Positions 9,186 through 20,866 of a stretch of DNA of 64,000 nucleotides are shown piece after piece. Where the stretch lies: contig CALMNM010000154.1 of NCBI GenBank assembly GCA_937868795.1, positions 20,249 to 84,248 on the forward strand, given 5' to 3'. This DNA is from an uncultured Acholeplasma sp. GTDB taxonomy: Bacteria; Bacillota_I; Bacilli_A; Acholeplasmatales; Acholeplasmataceae. Each line of letters starts with the position of its first letter. Within the stretch, counting starts at the first letter, position 1. Under the pieces are notes generated by a model. The model was not told where the DNA came from and made no database searches. It saw only the letters and a program-made list of their open reading frames with translations. A program made the translations under genes and the position numbers.

Positions 9186-9893
9186 TTAATTTGCTTGCGC
9201 TTTTCTGCTTTCTCTCACCTTGAATTTTAATGTATCCAAAAGGTCTTTTTCTTGCGCGGTGAGGAGTTGTTGTAAGTCATAATTATCATGAATTCGGTGG
9301 TTTCTTAAGTGGAAAGGAACCTTCGTTCCATCAACGAGTGTGACCTCTAAATCAAGGGTCAGATATTTTGGATGAATGACATGGTCATACTTAAATGCAG
9401 TTTCCATATGAACAACATCAAAATAATTAAATTCTCCAGAAACATCATACGCGATATGACCATTTCTGTGATCCACATTGGCTTGGTGATAAAATAATGA
9501 ATCATCACCAAAAAAGACGGCGGTTACCAATGCTTGATCATAAAGAAGTGTGTATGATCCGTTAGGTTTTTTATCCAAACGGTAGGAGACTTTACTATTG
9601 TGGTCAAAGGCATCAGGAACTGTGATTAAAATAAGCTTTTGATAATCGCTTTCTTGAATGCTTGAAAGTTCATGGGCACGAGTGATAACACTGCGATAAT
9701 CTTCTTGTAGCATACCATCATACGAATCCTGTGCACGACCAGAAAATTTCTTGAAATATTTTGACGTGTACTTCGCACGATTTTTAACCGGTTTCACTTT
9801 GGATTTTTTGTCAACTTCTTTTTTGACGACTACATCATCTTCAGTGATGATTTCTGATTCTGCGACTGCTTTTCTAGGTTTCTTTTCTTTCAT
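9186..9893 (-). CDS. Hypothetical cytoplasmic protein with charged N-terminus
   Basis: 235 residues, family not recognised. The first 50 residues are low-complexity and highly charged (lysine/glutamate-rich), probably disordered; the rest (about 60-215) looks like a compact alpha/beta domain rich in beta strands (for example YRLDKKPNGSYTLLYDQAL). No signal peptide, membrane segment or catalytic motif. The start has GGTGG upstream and its own strong promoter, and there is no clear terminator. It is convergent with nothing and sits between ribosomal and lipoate genes, so context gives little. Confidence 0.65.
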   Translation of the reverse strand: MKEKKPRKAVAESEIITEDDVVVKKEVDKKSKVKPVKNRAKYTSKYFKKFSGRAQDSYDGMLQEDYRSVITRAHELSSIQESDYQKLILITVPDAFDHNSKVSYRLDKKPNGSYTLLYDQALVTAVFFGDDSLFYHQANVDHRNGHIAYDVSGEFNYFDVVHMETAFKYDHVIHPKYLTLDLEVTLVDGTKVPFHLRNHRIHDNYDLQQLLTAQEKDLLDTLKFKVRESRKAQAN

Positions 9894-9921
9894 GATTAAA
9901 CCACCTTTCGCCTTCTATTCT

Positions 9922-9951
9922 ATTATATCGAATATTCAAAAATCCTGTCAA
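9922..9951 (-). promoter_or_regulatory. Promoter of hypothetical gene ending at 9186
   Basis: Minus strand TTGACA, 18-base spacer, TATAAT; both hexamers are perfect matches to consensus. Confidence 0.85.
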
Positions 9952-9981
9952 ATATTCCCAACAATTCATGAAAATAATGCG

Positions 9982-10971
9982 TTATTCCCCTAAAACCCCT
10001 TGTTCAAGAAGTGTTTTAAACTCTTCTTGCTTTACATCAAGGATGTAATCTTCGATCGAATCCTGTTGGAGGATACGTTCGATCGTGACCTTATCATAGG
10101 GTTGTTGTTCGAAATGCTTTTCAAAAGGAATCAAGGACTTCTTATCGAAGAAATCTCCTTGGATAGAAAGTTGTTTGATAATGCCCTCTTCTAAATCGAG
10201 TTTGATCTCAAAAAGGCCGCCAGTAATACGTTTCTTTAGGATTTTGGTATATGGAGGTTGTTTCTTATAAATCCATTCTTTCGTTTGATACTTTTCCGCG
10301 AGTTTATTGATCTTTTTGATGTCTTCAGGGGTAAGTTCATACGTTTGATTCGTCATGGTATTTTCAAAATGTTTGATCAATTGTTCCTGGCTCAATCCGT
10401 GAAGATAAGGTTTGAGATTGGTGACGCGTGATCGAACGGAATCTATGCCTTTTGAGACAAGCTTTTCATCGCTTGGTGTAATGGCACGAACCATAGTTTC
10501 CAAATCACAATCATAGAGGAATGTTCCGTGCATGAGCATGCCATGCTTGTTTTGTAAAAAGGCATTTCCACTAATCTTTTTACCTTCAAACAGAAGATCA
10601 TTACGTCCTGAAAACTCGATATTTATATTAAGTAATTTCATCGAATCGATAATTTTGGACAAATACGTTTTAAAAGAAAATTCTTTATTATGACGCTTGG
10701 TAATAATAGAAAACATCGTGTTTCGATGATCTGCATAGACACAGCCACCTCCGGTGGGGCGACGATAAATATCAATCTTATGCTCTTTTAAGAAATCGAG
10801 ATTGACTTCATTTTCAATCACCTGATTTTTTCCGATGACCACACCGTGAATTTCCCAAGTAAAAAAGTAGGTTTCGTCATCTTTAAGCATGTGTGTTAAG
10901 ACATATTCTTCTAGTGCAAAATAGAAATAGGGTTTGAGTTGTCCTTCATTGTGGTGGCGAATCAAAATCAT
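9982..10971 (-). CDS. lplA: Lipoate-protein ligase
   Basis: Attaches free lipoate (via lipoyl-AMP) to lipoyl domains of 2-oxoacid dehydrogenases or GcvH. The catalytic domain holds the RRPTGGGCVYADHRN motif (about residues 68-82), the lipoate-adenylate loop, and NDLLFEGKKISGNAF (about 122-136) with the conserved Lys; a C-terminal accessory domain brings it to 329 residues, as in bacterial LplA. The frame opens 30 bases earlier, but the ATG at 10971 has GGGAGG at good spacing. Implies scavenging of lipoate. Confidence 0.93.
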   Translation of the reverse strand: MILIRHHNEGQLKPYFYFALEEYVLTHMLKDDETYFFTWEIHGVVIGKNQVIENEVNLDFLKEHKIDIYRRPTGGGCVYADHRNTMFSIITKRHNKEFSFKTYLSKIIDSMKLLNINIEFSGRNDLLFEGKKISGNAFLQNKHGMLMHGTFLYDCDLETMVRAITPSDEKLVSKGIDSVRSRVTNLKPYLHGLSQEQLIKHFENTMTNQTYELTPEDIKKINKLAEKYQTKEWIYKKQPPYTKILKKRITGGLFEIKLDLEEGIIKQLSIQGDFFDKKSLIPFEKHFEQQPYDKVTIERILQQDSIEDYILDVKQEEFKTLLEQGVLGE

Positions 10972-11001
10972 ACGATATACCTCCCATAAATATTCACACA
11001 T

Positions 11002-11010
11002 ATTATATCA
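11002..11010 (-). promoter_or_regulatory. Extended -10 promoter of lplA
   Basis: Minus-strand TGATATAAT about 31 bases before the lplA start; no convincing -35 box. Confidence 0.5.
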
Positions 11011-11132
11011 TATTCATATTCTATCTAAAAACGAGATGACTTAAGATACTTCTTGATTCATCGTGTCGAGTCAAAATGGACCTTTCCAATTTAGATTCGT
11101 GATAAAATACAAGTGAAAGAGAGGTTATATCT

Positions 11133-11534
11133 ATGCTCACATTTTTGAAGCTCTACGCCATCACTTTTGTTATTTTCTTCTTGATTGATATGCTCTGGTT
11201 AGGACTGATCGCGAAGAATCTCTATCAACGACAGATCGGTCATCTCCTAAGCCCCAATGTCAATTGGGTGGCAGCGATTATTTTCTATTTACTCTTTATT
11301 GGAGGGCTAGTTCTCTTCGTGTTGATGCCTGCTGTACAAGATGGAAAATTGCTTCATGCTGTTCTTTATGGCGCACTTTTCGGATTAATCACTTATGCAA
11401 CTTATGATTTAACAAATCTTGCTACTCTCAAGGATTGGCCGATTGCCATTACGTTAATTGATCTTGGATGGGGGACCTTCTTAGGACTCTCAACATCCAC
11501 GTTAGCTTACCTCATCTATCAGTGGATTTTTTAG
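11133..11534 (+). CDS. DUF2177 family membrane protein
   Basis: 133 residues with four predicted transmembrane helices (about 5-25, 47-67, 73-90, 105-130). The family is recognised by the conserved LIDMLWLGLIAKNLY near the N-terminus and TYDLTNLATLKDW in the third-fourth helix loop, as in DUF2177 proteins of unknown function. The ATG follows GAGAGGTTA. The DhaL-DegV gene begins 15 bases downstream, so these are probably cotranscribed with the DUF1295 gene as well: a three-gene unit that could relate to membrane lipids (inference only). Confidence 0.82.
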   Translation: MLTFLKLYAITFVIFFLIDMLWLGLIAKNLYQRQIGHLLSPNVNWVAAIIFYLLFIGGLVLFVLMPAVQDGKLLHAVLYGALFGLITYATYDLTNLATLKDWPIAITLIDLGWGTFLGLSTSTLAYLIYQWIF

Positions 11535-11549
11535 ATTGGAGGTTAGATT

Positions 11550-13319
11550 ATGTCATCATTTATCATTTCCAATGAACTGCTTTACAAATCATTTATCATC
11601 GGCGCGAAACAGGTCATTTCTGAAAAGAACGGATTGAATTCTATTAATGTATTTCCTGTACCAGATGGAGATACCGGGACCAATCTCGCTTCGATGATGA
11701 ATGCCATTATTGAACGCTCAAAATTAGGTCAAACACCTAAAGAAACACTCCAGTCAATCGCAGATGCAGCCATTATCGGTGCCAGAGGAAACTCAGGCAT
11801 CATTTTCGCTTCCTATATCAGTGGTCTATCCGATGCTTTGGATCAAGAATTGATCGATCTCGATACGTTTATTTCTTTAACTCAAAAAGCGTATCAAGCT
11901 GCCTACCATTCAATCAACACCCCTGTAGAGGGCACGATGATCACTGTGATGCGTGCCTGGATGAATGCCTTAAACGAATTTAAAAAAGCAACCGGTGAAG
12001 CGATTGATCTTTTAGTTAAATCCTATGAATATGTTAAAGAAGAACTCGCGAAAACACCAGAGTACCTAAAAGTCCTCAAAGATAATCATGTCGTCGATGC
12101 AGGCGCGAAAGGATTTGTGCATTTTATCGAAGGTTTTATTAAAGCATTTAAGGGTGAGGATCTTGTGATAGAGGTTCATGAAGCCGTCGAAGATCTCCAC
12201 GTCGATCATTTGGAAGACTCGCAATTCCGTTATTGTACAGAAGCCTTACTTCGAGGAAAGCAACTCGATATCGATCATATACGAACAGAATTATCTTCCT
12301 ATGGGGATTCATTAGTCGTTGCGGGAAATGAGCGCACGGTTCGTGTTCACATACATTCTGATCAACCCGATCAAGTGTTCGCCTATTTAGATCAATATGG
12401 TCAAATTCAAGAACAAAAAGTCGATGACATGAAGCGGCAATTTGAAGCGGCAAATCATCGGAAATATCCAATTGCCTTAGTCACAGATTCAATTGCTGAT
12501 CTTCCCGTTGACCTTGTTGATCATTATCAAGTACATCAATACCCGATTACACTTCATATGAATCATTCGGAATATTTAGATAAAGTCACCATTCAAAGTA
12601 CGCGATTCTATGAACTGATGGATTCATTAGAGGTTTATCCCACTTCCTCACAACCCAACGGTAAATCTTTAGAAAACTTCTTCTCTTTTTTAACAACTTA
12701 TTATAAAGAGATTATCGTCATCACCGTATCCAAAGAGATGAGTGGAACGTATCAAGCCTTTGTTGAAGCGGCGAATAAGTTTCCAAAGACTAAGATAAAA
12801 GTCATAAACTCGAAACAAAATTCTGGTGCTGAAGGACTCCTCGTATTGAAAGCAGCGAAGCTCATTCATGAAGGATTACCGATGGATACCATCGTCGATA
12901 CGATTGAAAAGATGACGACCAAGGCGAAGATTTTAGTCAGTGTCAAAACGATCAAATATATGATTCGCTCGGGACGATTAACACGATTATCAGGAACCAT
13001 CGTCTCCTTAATGCATTTAAAGCCTGTTATCTCTATTGATGAAGATGGTAAAGGTATTATCATGATGAAAACCTTATCCACGCACAAAGCGGATCAAAAA
13101 ATATTTGATCATATCAAAGAAATCCATCAAAAACACGGCATTGAGTCATACGCCATTGTCCATGCGAATGCAGAGGATCGCGCATCATTTTATGCATCAT
13201 CACTTGAAAGCTTATTGGGTGAAAAACCCACGTATATCATGGATATATCCACCGTTGTTGCAATGAACGCAGGGATTGGAACGGTCGCGGTAGCCTATAT
13301 TAGAAAGGATCCATCATGA
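11550..13319 (+). CDS. DhaL-DegV fusion, putative fatty-acid kinase
   Basis: 589-residue fusion. Residues 1 to about 200 are a DhaL/DAK2 kinase domain with the Mg-ATP motif PDGDTGTN (38-45) and GARGNSG (about 78-84). Residues about 225-300 resemble the middle domain of FakA/YloV ([19 protein letters not shown]). Residues about 307-589 are a complete DegV/FakB domain, starting [11 protein letters not shown], with the lipid-contact motifs TSSQPN (about 363), SGTYQAF and RSGRLT. In Staphylococcus FakA phosphorylates a fatty acid held by separate FakB proteins; here kinase and carrier are one chain. The likely role is incorporation of exogenous fatty acids into phospholipid at the cytoplasmic membrane face. 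Fatty-acid kinase activity is inferred from the family. Confidence 0.88.
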   Translation: MSSFIISNELLYKSFIIGAKQVISEKNGLNSINVFPVPDGDTGTNLASMMNAIIERSKLGQTPKETLQSIADAAIIGARGNSGIIFASYISGLSDALDQELIDLDTFISLTQKAYQAAYHSINTPVEGTMITVMRAWMNALNEFKKATGEAIDLLVKSYEYVKEELAKTPEYLKVLKDNHVVDAGAKGFVHFIEGFIKAFKGEDLVIEVHEAVEDLHVDHLEDSQFRYCTEALLRGKQLDIDHIRTELSSYGDSLVVAGNERTVRVHIHSDQPDQVFAYLDQYGQIQEQKVDDMKRQFEAANHRKYPIALVTDSIADLPVDLVDHYQVHQYPITLHMNHSEYLDKVTIQSTRFYELMDSLEVYPTSSQPNGKSLENFFSFLTTYYKEIIVITVSKEMSGTYQAFVEAANKFPKTKIKVINSKQNSGAEGLLVLKAAKLIHEGLPMDTIVDTIEKMTTKAKILVSVKTIKYMIRSGRLTRLSGTIVSLMHLKPVISIDEDGKGIIMMKTLSTHKADQKIFDHIKEIHQKHGIESYAIVHANAEDRASFYASSLESLLGEKPTYIMDISTVVAMNAGIGTVAVAYIRKDPS

Positions 13320-14095
13320 TTATAACCACATTGATTGCTGTTTTTGTCTTTTTTAACATCTTTTATCTCATCGCTCAACTAAAAAAGAATAATGGACTAG
13401 CAGATATTGCATGGGGTATGGGGTATGTTGTTGTCGCTTGGACAATGTTGCTTTCTGATGATGTCAAACACTTCCATCAATGGATCATTGTCGGATTAGT
13501 CACGTTATGGGGCATTCGCCTTTTCCTCCATATTGGAATCAGAAATTGGTCAAAACCAGAAGATTATCGCTATGTCAATATGCGTAACAAATGGAAAACA
13601 AACGTCCATTTAAAGGCTTATGTTTATGTGTTCATGCTCCAGATGATCTTCCTATTGATCATCGCATCTCCAATCATAATCAGTGGTTATACCGGATTTG
13701 ATGAAATGAATCTTTTCGCCCAAATTCTTTTGGGAGTTGGTGTTGTGCTCTGGCTCATCGGTTTCTATTTTGAAGCGCTTGGTGATCATCAGCTTAATCG
13801 CTTCAAATCAAACCCAGAGAATAAAGGAAAACTTTTGACTACAGGACTTTGGAAATACACACGTCACCCCAATTATTTTGGTGAAGCGTTGATGTGGTGG
13901 GGGATTTGGGTCATTGGATTGAGTGGATTATCATGGCTTAGTGCCGTTGTCATCATCAGTCCAATCTTCATCACTTATCTCTTGCGATACGTTTCAGGAG
14001 TACCACTCCTAGAAAAGAAATATCAATCGCGTCCTGATTTTATCGAATATGCGAAAAAGACTTCGGTCTTCTTCCCCCTTCCCCCCAAAAAATAA
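13316..14095 (+). CDS. DUF1295 family membrane protein
   Basis: 259 residues, about six to seven membrane segments. The C-terminal third has the steroid-reductase/isoprenylcysteine-methyltransferase-like signature [20 protein letters not shown] (about 178-197), including the RHPNYFGE motif that binds the nucleotide cofactor in that superfamily. DUF1295 members are annotated only by family. The ATGA overlap with the preceding fusion gene indicates translational coupling, suggesting a lipid-related task. The C-terminus is proline/lysine-rich and ends just before a bidirectional terminator. Confidence 0.85.
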   Translation: MIITTLIAVFVFFNIFYLIAQLKKNNGLADIAWGMGYVVVAWTMLLSDDVKHFHQWIIVGLVTLWGIRLFLHIGIRNWSKPEDYRYVNMRNKWKTNVHLKAYVYVFMLQMIFLLIIASPIIISGYTGFDEMNLFAQILLGVGVVLWLIGFYFEALGDHQLNRFKSNPENKGKLLTTGLWKYTRHPNYFGEALMWWGIWVIGLSGLSWLSAVVIISPIFITYLLRYVSGVPLLEKKYQSRPDFIEYAKKTSVFFPLPPKK

Positions 14096-14097
14096 AA

Positions 14098-14118
14098 ATG
14101 GAGGCCTAGTGCCTCCAT
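14098..14118. terminator. Bidirectional terminator between DUF1295 gene and dnaJ
   Basis: Stem ATGGAGGC / GCCTCCAT with a 5-base loop, lying between the two convergent genes. On the minus strand it is followed by TTTTTATTTTTT and serves dnaJ well; on the plus strand by TTAATTTTT. Confidence 0.85.
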
Positions 14119-15233
14119 TAATTTTTAAAGAGATTTTTAAATCGTTCCCAACTGGATTCTTTTTCTTTGGCTTCGAGTTTTTCAAGTTGCTCATAAAGTT
14201 TTCTTTCTTGAGAAGAAAGATTTTTTGGCGTCTTGATCTGCACGATGACCTGTTGGTCACCTTTACGCTTTGTTCTAACATTTTGAATGCCCTTTTCACG
14301 CATCCGTAGGATCGTACCATGCTCGATTCCCGATGGGATTTTGAGCGAGACATCCCCATAGATGGTTGGAATATCGACATTTCCGCCTAGGACAGCTTGT
14401 GTGATGGTGATCGGGACTTCAAGGATGATATCATCCTCTTCACGACGGAACACCTTATGGGGGCGAACTCTAAAATTGAGATAGAGATCCCCAGGAGATG
14501 CTCCCTTTGTGCCACCATTGCCATAACCAGCAACTTTGAGCGACATGTTATTGTCCACACCTGCTGGAATATTTACTTCCACGGATTTGGTTGTTTTCAC
14601 ACGGCCACGTCCGTTACAGGTTGCACAACGCTTTTTAATAATTTTACCGCTACCGCCACACTTGGGGCATGCTTGTTGTGAACGCATCGCGCCAAACATG
14701 GTTCGCTGCTCAACATTGATAAAGCCATCCCCGTGACAACGATCACAAACTTCGATGTCTTTGGAAGATTCAGCACCTAAACCATGACATGTATGACAAT
14801 CTTCATCGATATCAACATTGATGGGTTTTTTGGTCCCCAAGACAGCTTCCATAAAGTCAATCGTCATGGTTCGTTCTAAATCATCGCCGCGTTGCGGTCC
14901 GTTATAACTTTCACGACGTTGACGACCCCCGCCAAAGAACTGGCTGAAAATGTCGGAGAAACCTCCGAAATCACCAAATCCAGAGAAACCTGACCCGGCA
15001 CCACCAAATGGATTGCCTTGATGACCATATTGGTCGTATGCGGCACGTTTTTGCTGATCGGATAACGTATCATAAGCTTCCTGAACTTCTTTGAATTTTT
15101 CTTCAGCGTTTGCTTCCTTAGACACATCGGGATGGTATTTTTTTGCTAGTCCACGGTATGCTTTACGGATTTCATCCTCTGTTGCGGTTTTTGAGACGCC
15201 TAGAACGTCGTAATAATCACGTTTATCTGCCAT
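14118..15233 (-). CDS. dnaJ: Chaperone DnaJ (Hsp40)
   Basis: Co-chaperone that delivers unfolded substrates to DnaK and stimulates its ATPase. 371 residues: J domain with YHPDVS in place of the usual loop around HPD (residues about 5-70), Gly/Phe-rich region (about 75-105), four CxxCxGxG zinc repeats (CHTCHGLG, CDRCHGDG, CPKCGGSG, CATCNGRG; about 145-215) and the C-terminal substrate domain. The frame opens 30 bases earlier; the ATG at 15233 follows GGAG and gives the canonical MADKRDYYDVLGV start. Last gene of hrcA-grpE-dnaK-dnaJ. Confidence 0.97.
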   Translation of the reverse strand: MADKRDYYDVLGVSKTATEDEIRKAYRGLAKKYHPDVSKEANAEEKFKEVQEAYDTLSDQQKRAAYDQYGHQGNPFGGAGSGFSGFGDFGGFSDIFSQFFGGGRQRRESYNGPQRGDDLERTMTIDFMEAVLGTKKPINVDIDEDCHTCHGLGAESSKDIEVCDRCHGDGFINVEQRTMFGAMRSQQACPKCGGSGKIIKKRCATCNGRGRVKTTKSVEVNIPAGVDNNMSLKVAGYGNGGTKGASPGDLYLNFRVRPHKVFRREEDDIILEVPITITQAVLGGNVDIPTIYGDVSLKIPSGIEHGTILRMREKGIQNVRTKRKGDQQVIVQIKTPKNLSSQERKLYEQLEKLEAKEKESSWERFKNLFKN

Positions 15234-15253
15234 ATCATCAACTCCATTCACAA

Positions 15254-15272
15254 TAAGGGGCAACGCCCCTTA
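15254..15272 (-). other. Stem-loop between dnaK and dnaJ
   Basis: Perfect 8-bp stem TAAGGGGC / GCCCCTTA with a 3-base loop in the dnaK-dnaJ gap. No T run follows, so it looks like an mRNA processing or stability element that lets dnaK exceed dnaJ, rather than a full terminator. Confidence 0.6.
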
Positions 15273-15277
15273 CTGGA

Positions 15278-17663
<2,386 letters not shown>

Positions 17664-17679
17664 GTTTGATCATCCTTCT

Positions 17680-18693
17680 TTATTTTTTATAGAGTTTTCC
17701 AAGGTTGCTAGCGATATATTCCAAAAGCGGAATGACCTTGTTATATTCCATGCGTGTTGGTCCTACAACAGCAATTGTTCCATGTTCATAATCACTGACG
17801 CGATAGGGTATGGAAATAATCGTACAATTATCCATTGGAATGAGTTGCAAATCACTGCCAAACTTCACCGATAGTCCTTCATGATCACCGATCAGTTTAA
17901 CGAGTTCCCTTCGGTCTAGCATGTCGACAAAGTTTTTAATGTGCCTTACGTTGTGAAACTCAGGTTGTTCAAAAACGTTGGTCACACCTGAAAGATAGAA
18001 ATTATCTTGGGCAAATTTCGAAAATGCATGGATAAAGGACTGAATGAGTTGTGATTGATATTCCATAAAGGATTCAATCTCTGATTTTGCAAACTCTGCT
18101 TCAAGAATGGAACTTGCTTCAGAGATGAGACGATTGCGTAACAAATCATCTAATGTCTTAATGACTTCTTTGACGTCATTGATATTAAGTTCTTCAGGTA
18201 TCCGAATATTTTGGTGTTGCACATGACCTTGATCGGTCACAATAAGCACAACCGCTTCTCTTTCAGATAATGGTATAAAGTCAATCTTCTTAATGACATT
18301 TAGGTTGGATGAAGGACCGATCGCAAGCGCAGTGTAATTGGTGAGTTCAGATAATAAATGAATCGCTTGTTCCACCGCTGCATCGCGTACAATCGTATTT
18401 TTCATGAATACTTCGTCGATTAAGGGAAATTGTTCTAAGACTTCATAATCTCTTGTGACAAGATGTTCAACATAATAACGATAACCTTTTTCTGATGGGA
18501 CACGTCCACTTGATGTATGCGTCTTTTCTAAAAAACCTAGATCTTCAAGCTGTGCCATATCATAGCGTAAGGTCGCAGAGGAGAAGTTGAGATAAGGCAT
18601 GTTGGTGAGCGATTTAGATCCCACAGGTTGGGCATCTTTAACATATTGTTCAATAATCGCTTTTAAAATCAATTTTTGACGACTGGTAATCAT
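17680..18693 (-). CDS. hrcA: Heat-inducible transcription repressor HrcA
   Basis: Represses class I heat-shock operons by binding CIRCE. 337 residues: N-terminal winged helix (MITSRQKLILKAIIEQY, then PVGSKSL and SSATLRYDMAQLEDLGFLEKTHTSSGRVPSEKGYR signatures within about 1-80), then the GAF-like dimer domain. The longer in-frame start 24 bases upstream would lie inside the CIRCE element, past the transcription start; the ATG at 18693 has GAGGTGA at good spacing. First gene of hrcA-grpE-dnaK-dnaJ; no groESL is in the window. Confidence 0.96.
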   Translation of the reverse strand: MITSRQKLILKAIIEQYVKDAQPVGSKSLTNMPYLNFSSATLRYDMAQLEDLGFLEKTHTSSGRVPSEKGYRYYVEHLVTRDYEVLEQFPLIDEVFMKNTIVRDAAVEQAIHLLSELTNYTALAIGPSSNLNVIKKIDFIPLSEREAVVLIVTDQGHVQHQNIRIPEELNINDVKEVIKTLDDLLRNRLISEASSILEAEFAKSEIESFMEYQSQLIQSFIHAFSKFAQDNFYLSGVTNVFEQPEFHNVRHIKNFVDMLDRRELVKLIGDHEGLSVKFGSDLQLIPMDNCTIISIPYRVSDYEHGTIAVVGPTRMEYNKVIPLLEYIASNLGKLYKK

Positions 18694-18706
18694 TCGTTCA
18701 CCTCGA

Positions 18707-18733
18707 TTAGCACTCATTCTTGATTTGTGCCAA
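18707..18733 (-). promoter_or_regulatory. CIRCE operator of hrcA operon
   Basis: TTAGCACTC, 9 bases, TTGTGCCAA. The first arm is a perfect CIRCE half-site; the second matches GAGTGCTAA at 6 of 9 positions. It covers the predicted transcription start, just downstream of the -10 box: the classical site for HrcA repression. Confidence 0.93.
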
Positions 18734-18737
18734 CTTT

Positions 18738-18766
18738 ATTGTACACGAACGTTTTGGCACTGTCAA
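18738..18766 (-). promoter_or_regulatory. Sigma-A promoter of hrcA operon
   Basis: Minus strand TTGACA, 17-base spacer, TACAAT, immediately upstream of CIRCE. Confidence 0.9.
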
Positions 18767-18813
18767 GGATTATGTGCTATTTTTTATAAAAGAATACTAG
18801 ACACATAGTGTCT

Positions 18814-18843
18814 AAAAAAAACACAATCTCTCACGATTGTGTT
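18814..18843 (-). terminator. Terminator after metallo-beta-lactamase-fold gene
   Basis: Minus-strand stem AACACAATC / GATTGTGTT with 6-base loop and a T run. A second small hairpin, TAGACAC / GTGTCTA (18798-18814), follows directly. Confidence 0.85.
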
Positions 18844-19453
18844 ATTTATGCATTTTCTGCCATTTTAGATAATAGGGGTTATTTTTTTGTTCATTGCGAA
18901 TGGTCGTCGTTTCATCGTGACCTGGATAGACTTTGACATTTCCAGGAAGTCCTAAAAGTTTAATGATACTCTTTCTTAAATCAACAAGGTTTCCTGAATA
19001 AAGATCATGCCGACCTACATCTTCTTTAAATAAGGTATCACCTGTGAATAATTTCTGATCATAAAGGAACGATAACCCACCCTTGGTATGCCCTGGTGTC
19101 GCAAAGACATCAATTGTGTGATCCGCAAGCATAATCTTCTTTCCTTCATCGACAAAGATAAAGTCAAGTTGCTTACGCTTATAAGGATGCGTTTTTGGGG
19201 CATATCCATTGTACTGATCTTCAAATAAAAGATGCGCATCATCGCTATGCATATAAATCGGGGCATCAAAGTGACCAATCAGATCCACATGATCCGAATG
19301 TGCATGCGTTAAAAGAACGCCAACAATCGATCGTTCTCCCACTGCATGGATGATGTCATCATAGCTGTGTGAGGGATCAATAATCAAGCATTGATCGAAG
19401 CGACAAAGGATATAAACATGGGATAAATCGTCATTACCTTTAATCTGAATCAT
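18842..19453 (-). CDS. MBL-fold metallohydrolase, glyoxalase II-like
   Basis: 203-residue cytoplasmic hydrolase of the metallo-beta-lactamase fold. The di-metal motif THAHSDHVD (about 49-57) is intact, with the further ligands PGHT (about 119-122), FTGDTLF (about 135-141) and the terminal PGHDETTT. The pattern is that of the YcbL/glyoxalase II-like group; a thioester substrate is plausible. mgsA in the same window makes a glyoxalase-type role attractive but unproven. The ATG begins only 13 bases after the rpmG terminator T run and has no visible Shine-Dalgarno sequence, so expression may rely on read-through or a leaderless start. Confidence 0.85.
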   Translation of the reverse strand: MIQIKGNDDLSHVYILCRFDQCLIIDPSHSYDDIIHAVGERSIVGVLLTHAHSDHVDLIGHFDAPIYMHSDDAHLLFEDQYNGYAPKTHPYKRKQLDFIFVDEGKKIMLADHTIDVFATPGHTKGGLSFLYDQKLFTGDTLFKEDVGRHDLYSGNLVDLRKSIIKLLGLPGNVKVYPGHDETTTIRNEQKNNPYYLKWQKMHK

Positions 19454-19465
19454 GATTTTTGATAG

Positions 19466-19488
19466 AAAAAAAACTATTCAAAGAATAG
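19466..19488 (-). terminator. Intrinsic terminator after rpmG
   Basis: Minus-strand stem CTATTC / GAATAG with a 3-base loop and an eight-base T run, 2 bases after the rpmG stop. Confidence 0.8.
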
Positions 19489-19489
19489 C

Positions 19490-19639
19490 TTATTTCTTTT
19501 CCTTGTGAATGGTGTACTTTCTTTCGCGTGGGCAGTATTTTTTTACTTCCATACGCTCTGGATGAGCTTTTTTGTTCTTATTCGTATGATAGTTTTCTTC
19601 GCCGCATTCGGTACACACCAATTTTACTAGGTCGCGCAT
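19490..19639 (-). CDS. rpmG: 50S ribosomal protein bL33
   Basis: 49 codons from ATG at 19639 to TAA at 19490; begins [19 protein letters not shown] and ends KYTIHKEKK. The first zinc pair CxxC (C9/C12) is present, but the second pair is reduced to one cysteine (KKYCPRERK). GGAGGG lies upstream, with a consensus promoter. A short gene that is easily missed; family is certain. Confidence 0.95.
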   Translation of the reverse strand: MRDLVKLVCTECGEENYHTNKNKKAHPERMEVKKYCPRERKYTIHKEKK

Positions 19640-19665
19640 GATAATCCCTCCAAACGTACGTGACC

Positions 19666-19694
19666 ATTATAACAAATCACATTCACATTTTCAA
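19666..19694 (-). promoter_or_regulatory. Promoter of rpmG
   Basis: Minus strand TTGAAA, 17-base spacer, TATAAT, 26 bases before the rpmG start. Confidence 0.85.
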
Positions 19695-19775
19695 CTGTTT
19701 CTCATTTTAATTTCATTTTCAATTTAAAAATACATCACGGGAGCAAATGTGGTACCCATAATTTGATTTTTATCA

Positions 19776-19781
19776 TATAAT
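19776..19781 (+). promoter_or_regulatory. -10 box of ispG
   Basis: TATAAT 18 bases before the chosen start. No convincing -35 hexamer is visible at 16-18 bases. Confidence 0.4.
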
Positions 19782-19798
19782 CGTTATAGGTGATGACA

Positions 19799-20866
19799 AT
19801 GATAACAAGAGAAAACACACGTCCCGTCCACGTGGGACCTTATCAACTCGGTGGAAACAGTAAAGTCTATATACAAAGCATGACAACGACCTATACCAAA
19901 GATGTGGATGCCACAGTCAAACAAATAAAACAGCTCACAGATGCTGGTTGTGAAATCGTTCGTGTGGCTGTCCTCGATATGGTGGATGCTCAATCTTTAG
20001 GTGAAATTAAAAAGCAAATTTCAATTCCTTTGGTAGCAGATATCCATTTTGATTATCGTTTGGCTTTGGAAGCCATCCGTCAAGGTGTAGATAAGATTCG
20101 TTTAAACCCGGGAAATATTCCTAAGCGTGAACACGTCATGGAAGTGGTTCAAGCTTGCCAAGAAAAAAATATTCCGATTCGTATTGGTGTTAACAGTGGT
20201 TCTCTCCCTAATCGGATGGCTCCTACTGCTGAAAATATGGTTGCTACTGCAAAGCATCATGTGGACATCTTAGAATCGATGGGATTTTATGATATCGTCT
20301 TATCGCTGAAAGCAACCGATATGAAACTGATGATCGAAGCTTACCGGTTAGCCGCGAAAACATTTCCCTATCCTCTTCATCTCGGTGTTACTGAGGCGGG
20401 TACTGCTTTTTCAGGTGCCATCAAAAGTGCGATGGGTATTGGAATCCTGCTTGCTGAAGGTATAGGAAATACCATTCGCGTTTCATTAACGGATAATCCC
20501 GTCTTAGAAATTCAAGCCGCTAAAGAAATACTTAAAAATTTAGGACTTAAAGATAAAGTACCTAATCTAATTTCATGCCCCACGTGCGGTCGTATTCAAT
20601 ACGATATGATCGATATTGCGAAAAAGATTGAACAATATTTGCTTAAGGTGAATAAGAACATCAATGTTGCCATCATGGGATGCGCGGTCAATGGTCCAGG
20701 TGAAGCAATGCACGCAGATATCGGTATCGCTGGGGGTAAAGGTGAGGCTATCCTCTTTAGAAAAGGAAAGATCATTAAAAAGATTAAGGAATCAGAAGTC
20801 TACGATACATTAGTACAAGAGATTGATCAATACGATGATACATTAGAAAACAAGGAAGCCGAGTAG
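19799..20866 (+). CDS. ispG: 4-hydroxy-3-methylbut-2-enyl diphosphate synthase IspG
   Basis: Iron-sulfur enzyme of the MEP isoprenoid pathway that reduces 2-C-methyl-D-erythritol 2,4-cyclodiphosphate. 355 residues: TIM barrel at residues 1 to about 240 ([31 protein letters not shown]) and a 4Fe-4S domain with C260 and C263 (SCPTCGR) and C295 plus E302 ([10 protein letters not shown]) as cluster ligands. A GTG 9 bases upstream is in frame, but the ATG at 19799 fits the AGGTGAT ribosome-binding site better. Stands alone; other MEP genes are not in the window. Confidence 0.96.
   Translation: MITRENTRPVHVGPYQLGGNSKVYIQSMTTTYTKDVDATVKQIKQLTDAGCEIVRVAVLDMVDAQSLGEIKKQISIPLVADIHFDYRLALEAIRQGVDKIRLNPGNIPKREHVMEVVQACQEKNIPIRIGVNSGSLPNRMAPTAENMVATAKHHVDILESMGFYDIVLSLKATDMKLMIEAYRLAAKTFPYPLHLGVTEAGTAFSGAIKSAMGIGILLAEGIGNTIRVSLTDNPVLEIQAAKEILKNLGLKDKVPNLISCPTCGRIQYDMIDIAKKIEQYLLKVNKNINVAIMGCAVNGPGEAMHADIGIAGGKGEAILFRKGKIIKKIKESEVYDTLVQEIDQYDDTLENKEAE

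Noticed and set aside
12148..13087. Minus-strand open frames opposite the DhaL-DegV gene.
   Set aside because: They overlap a certain gene completely, lack start signals and have low-quality composition.
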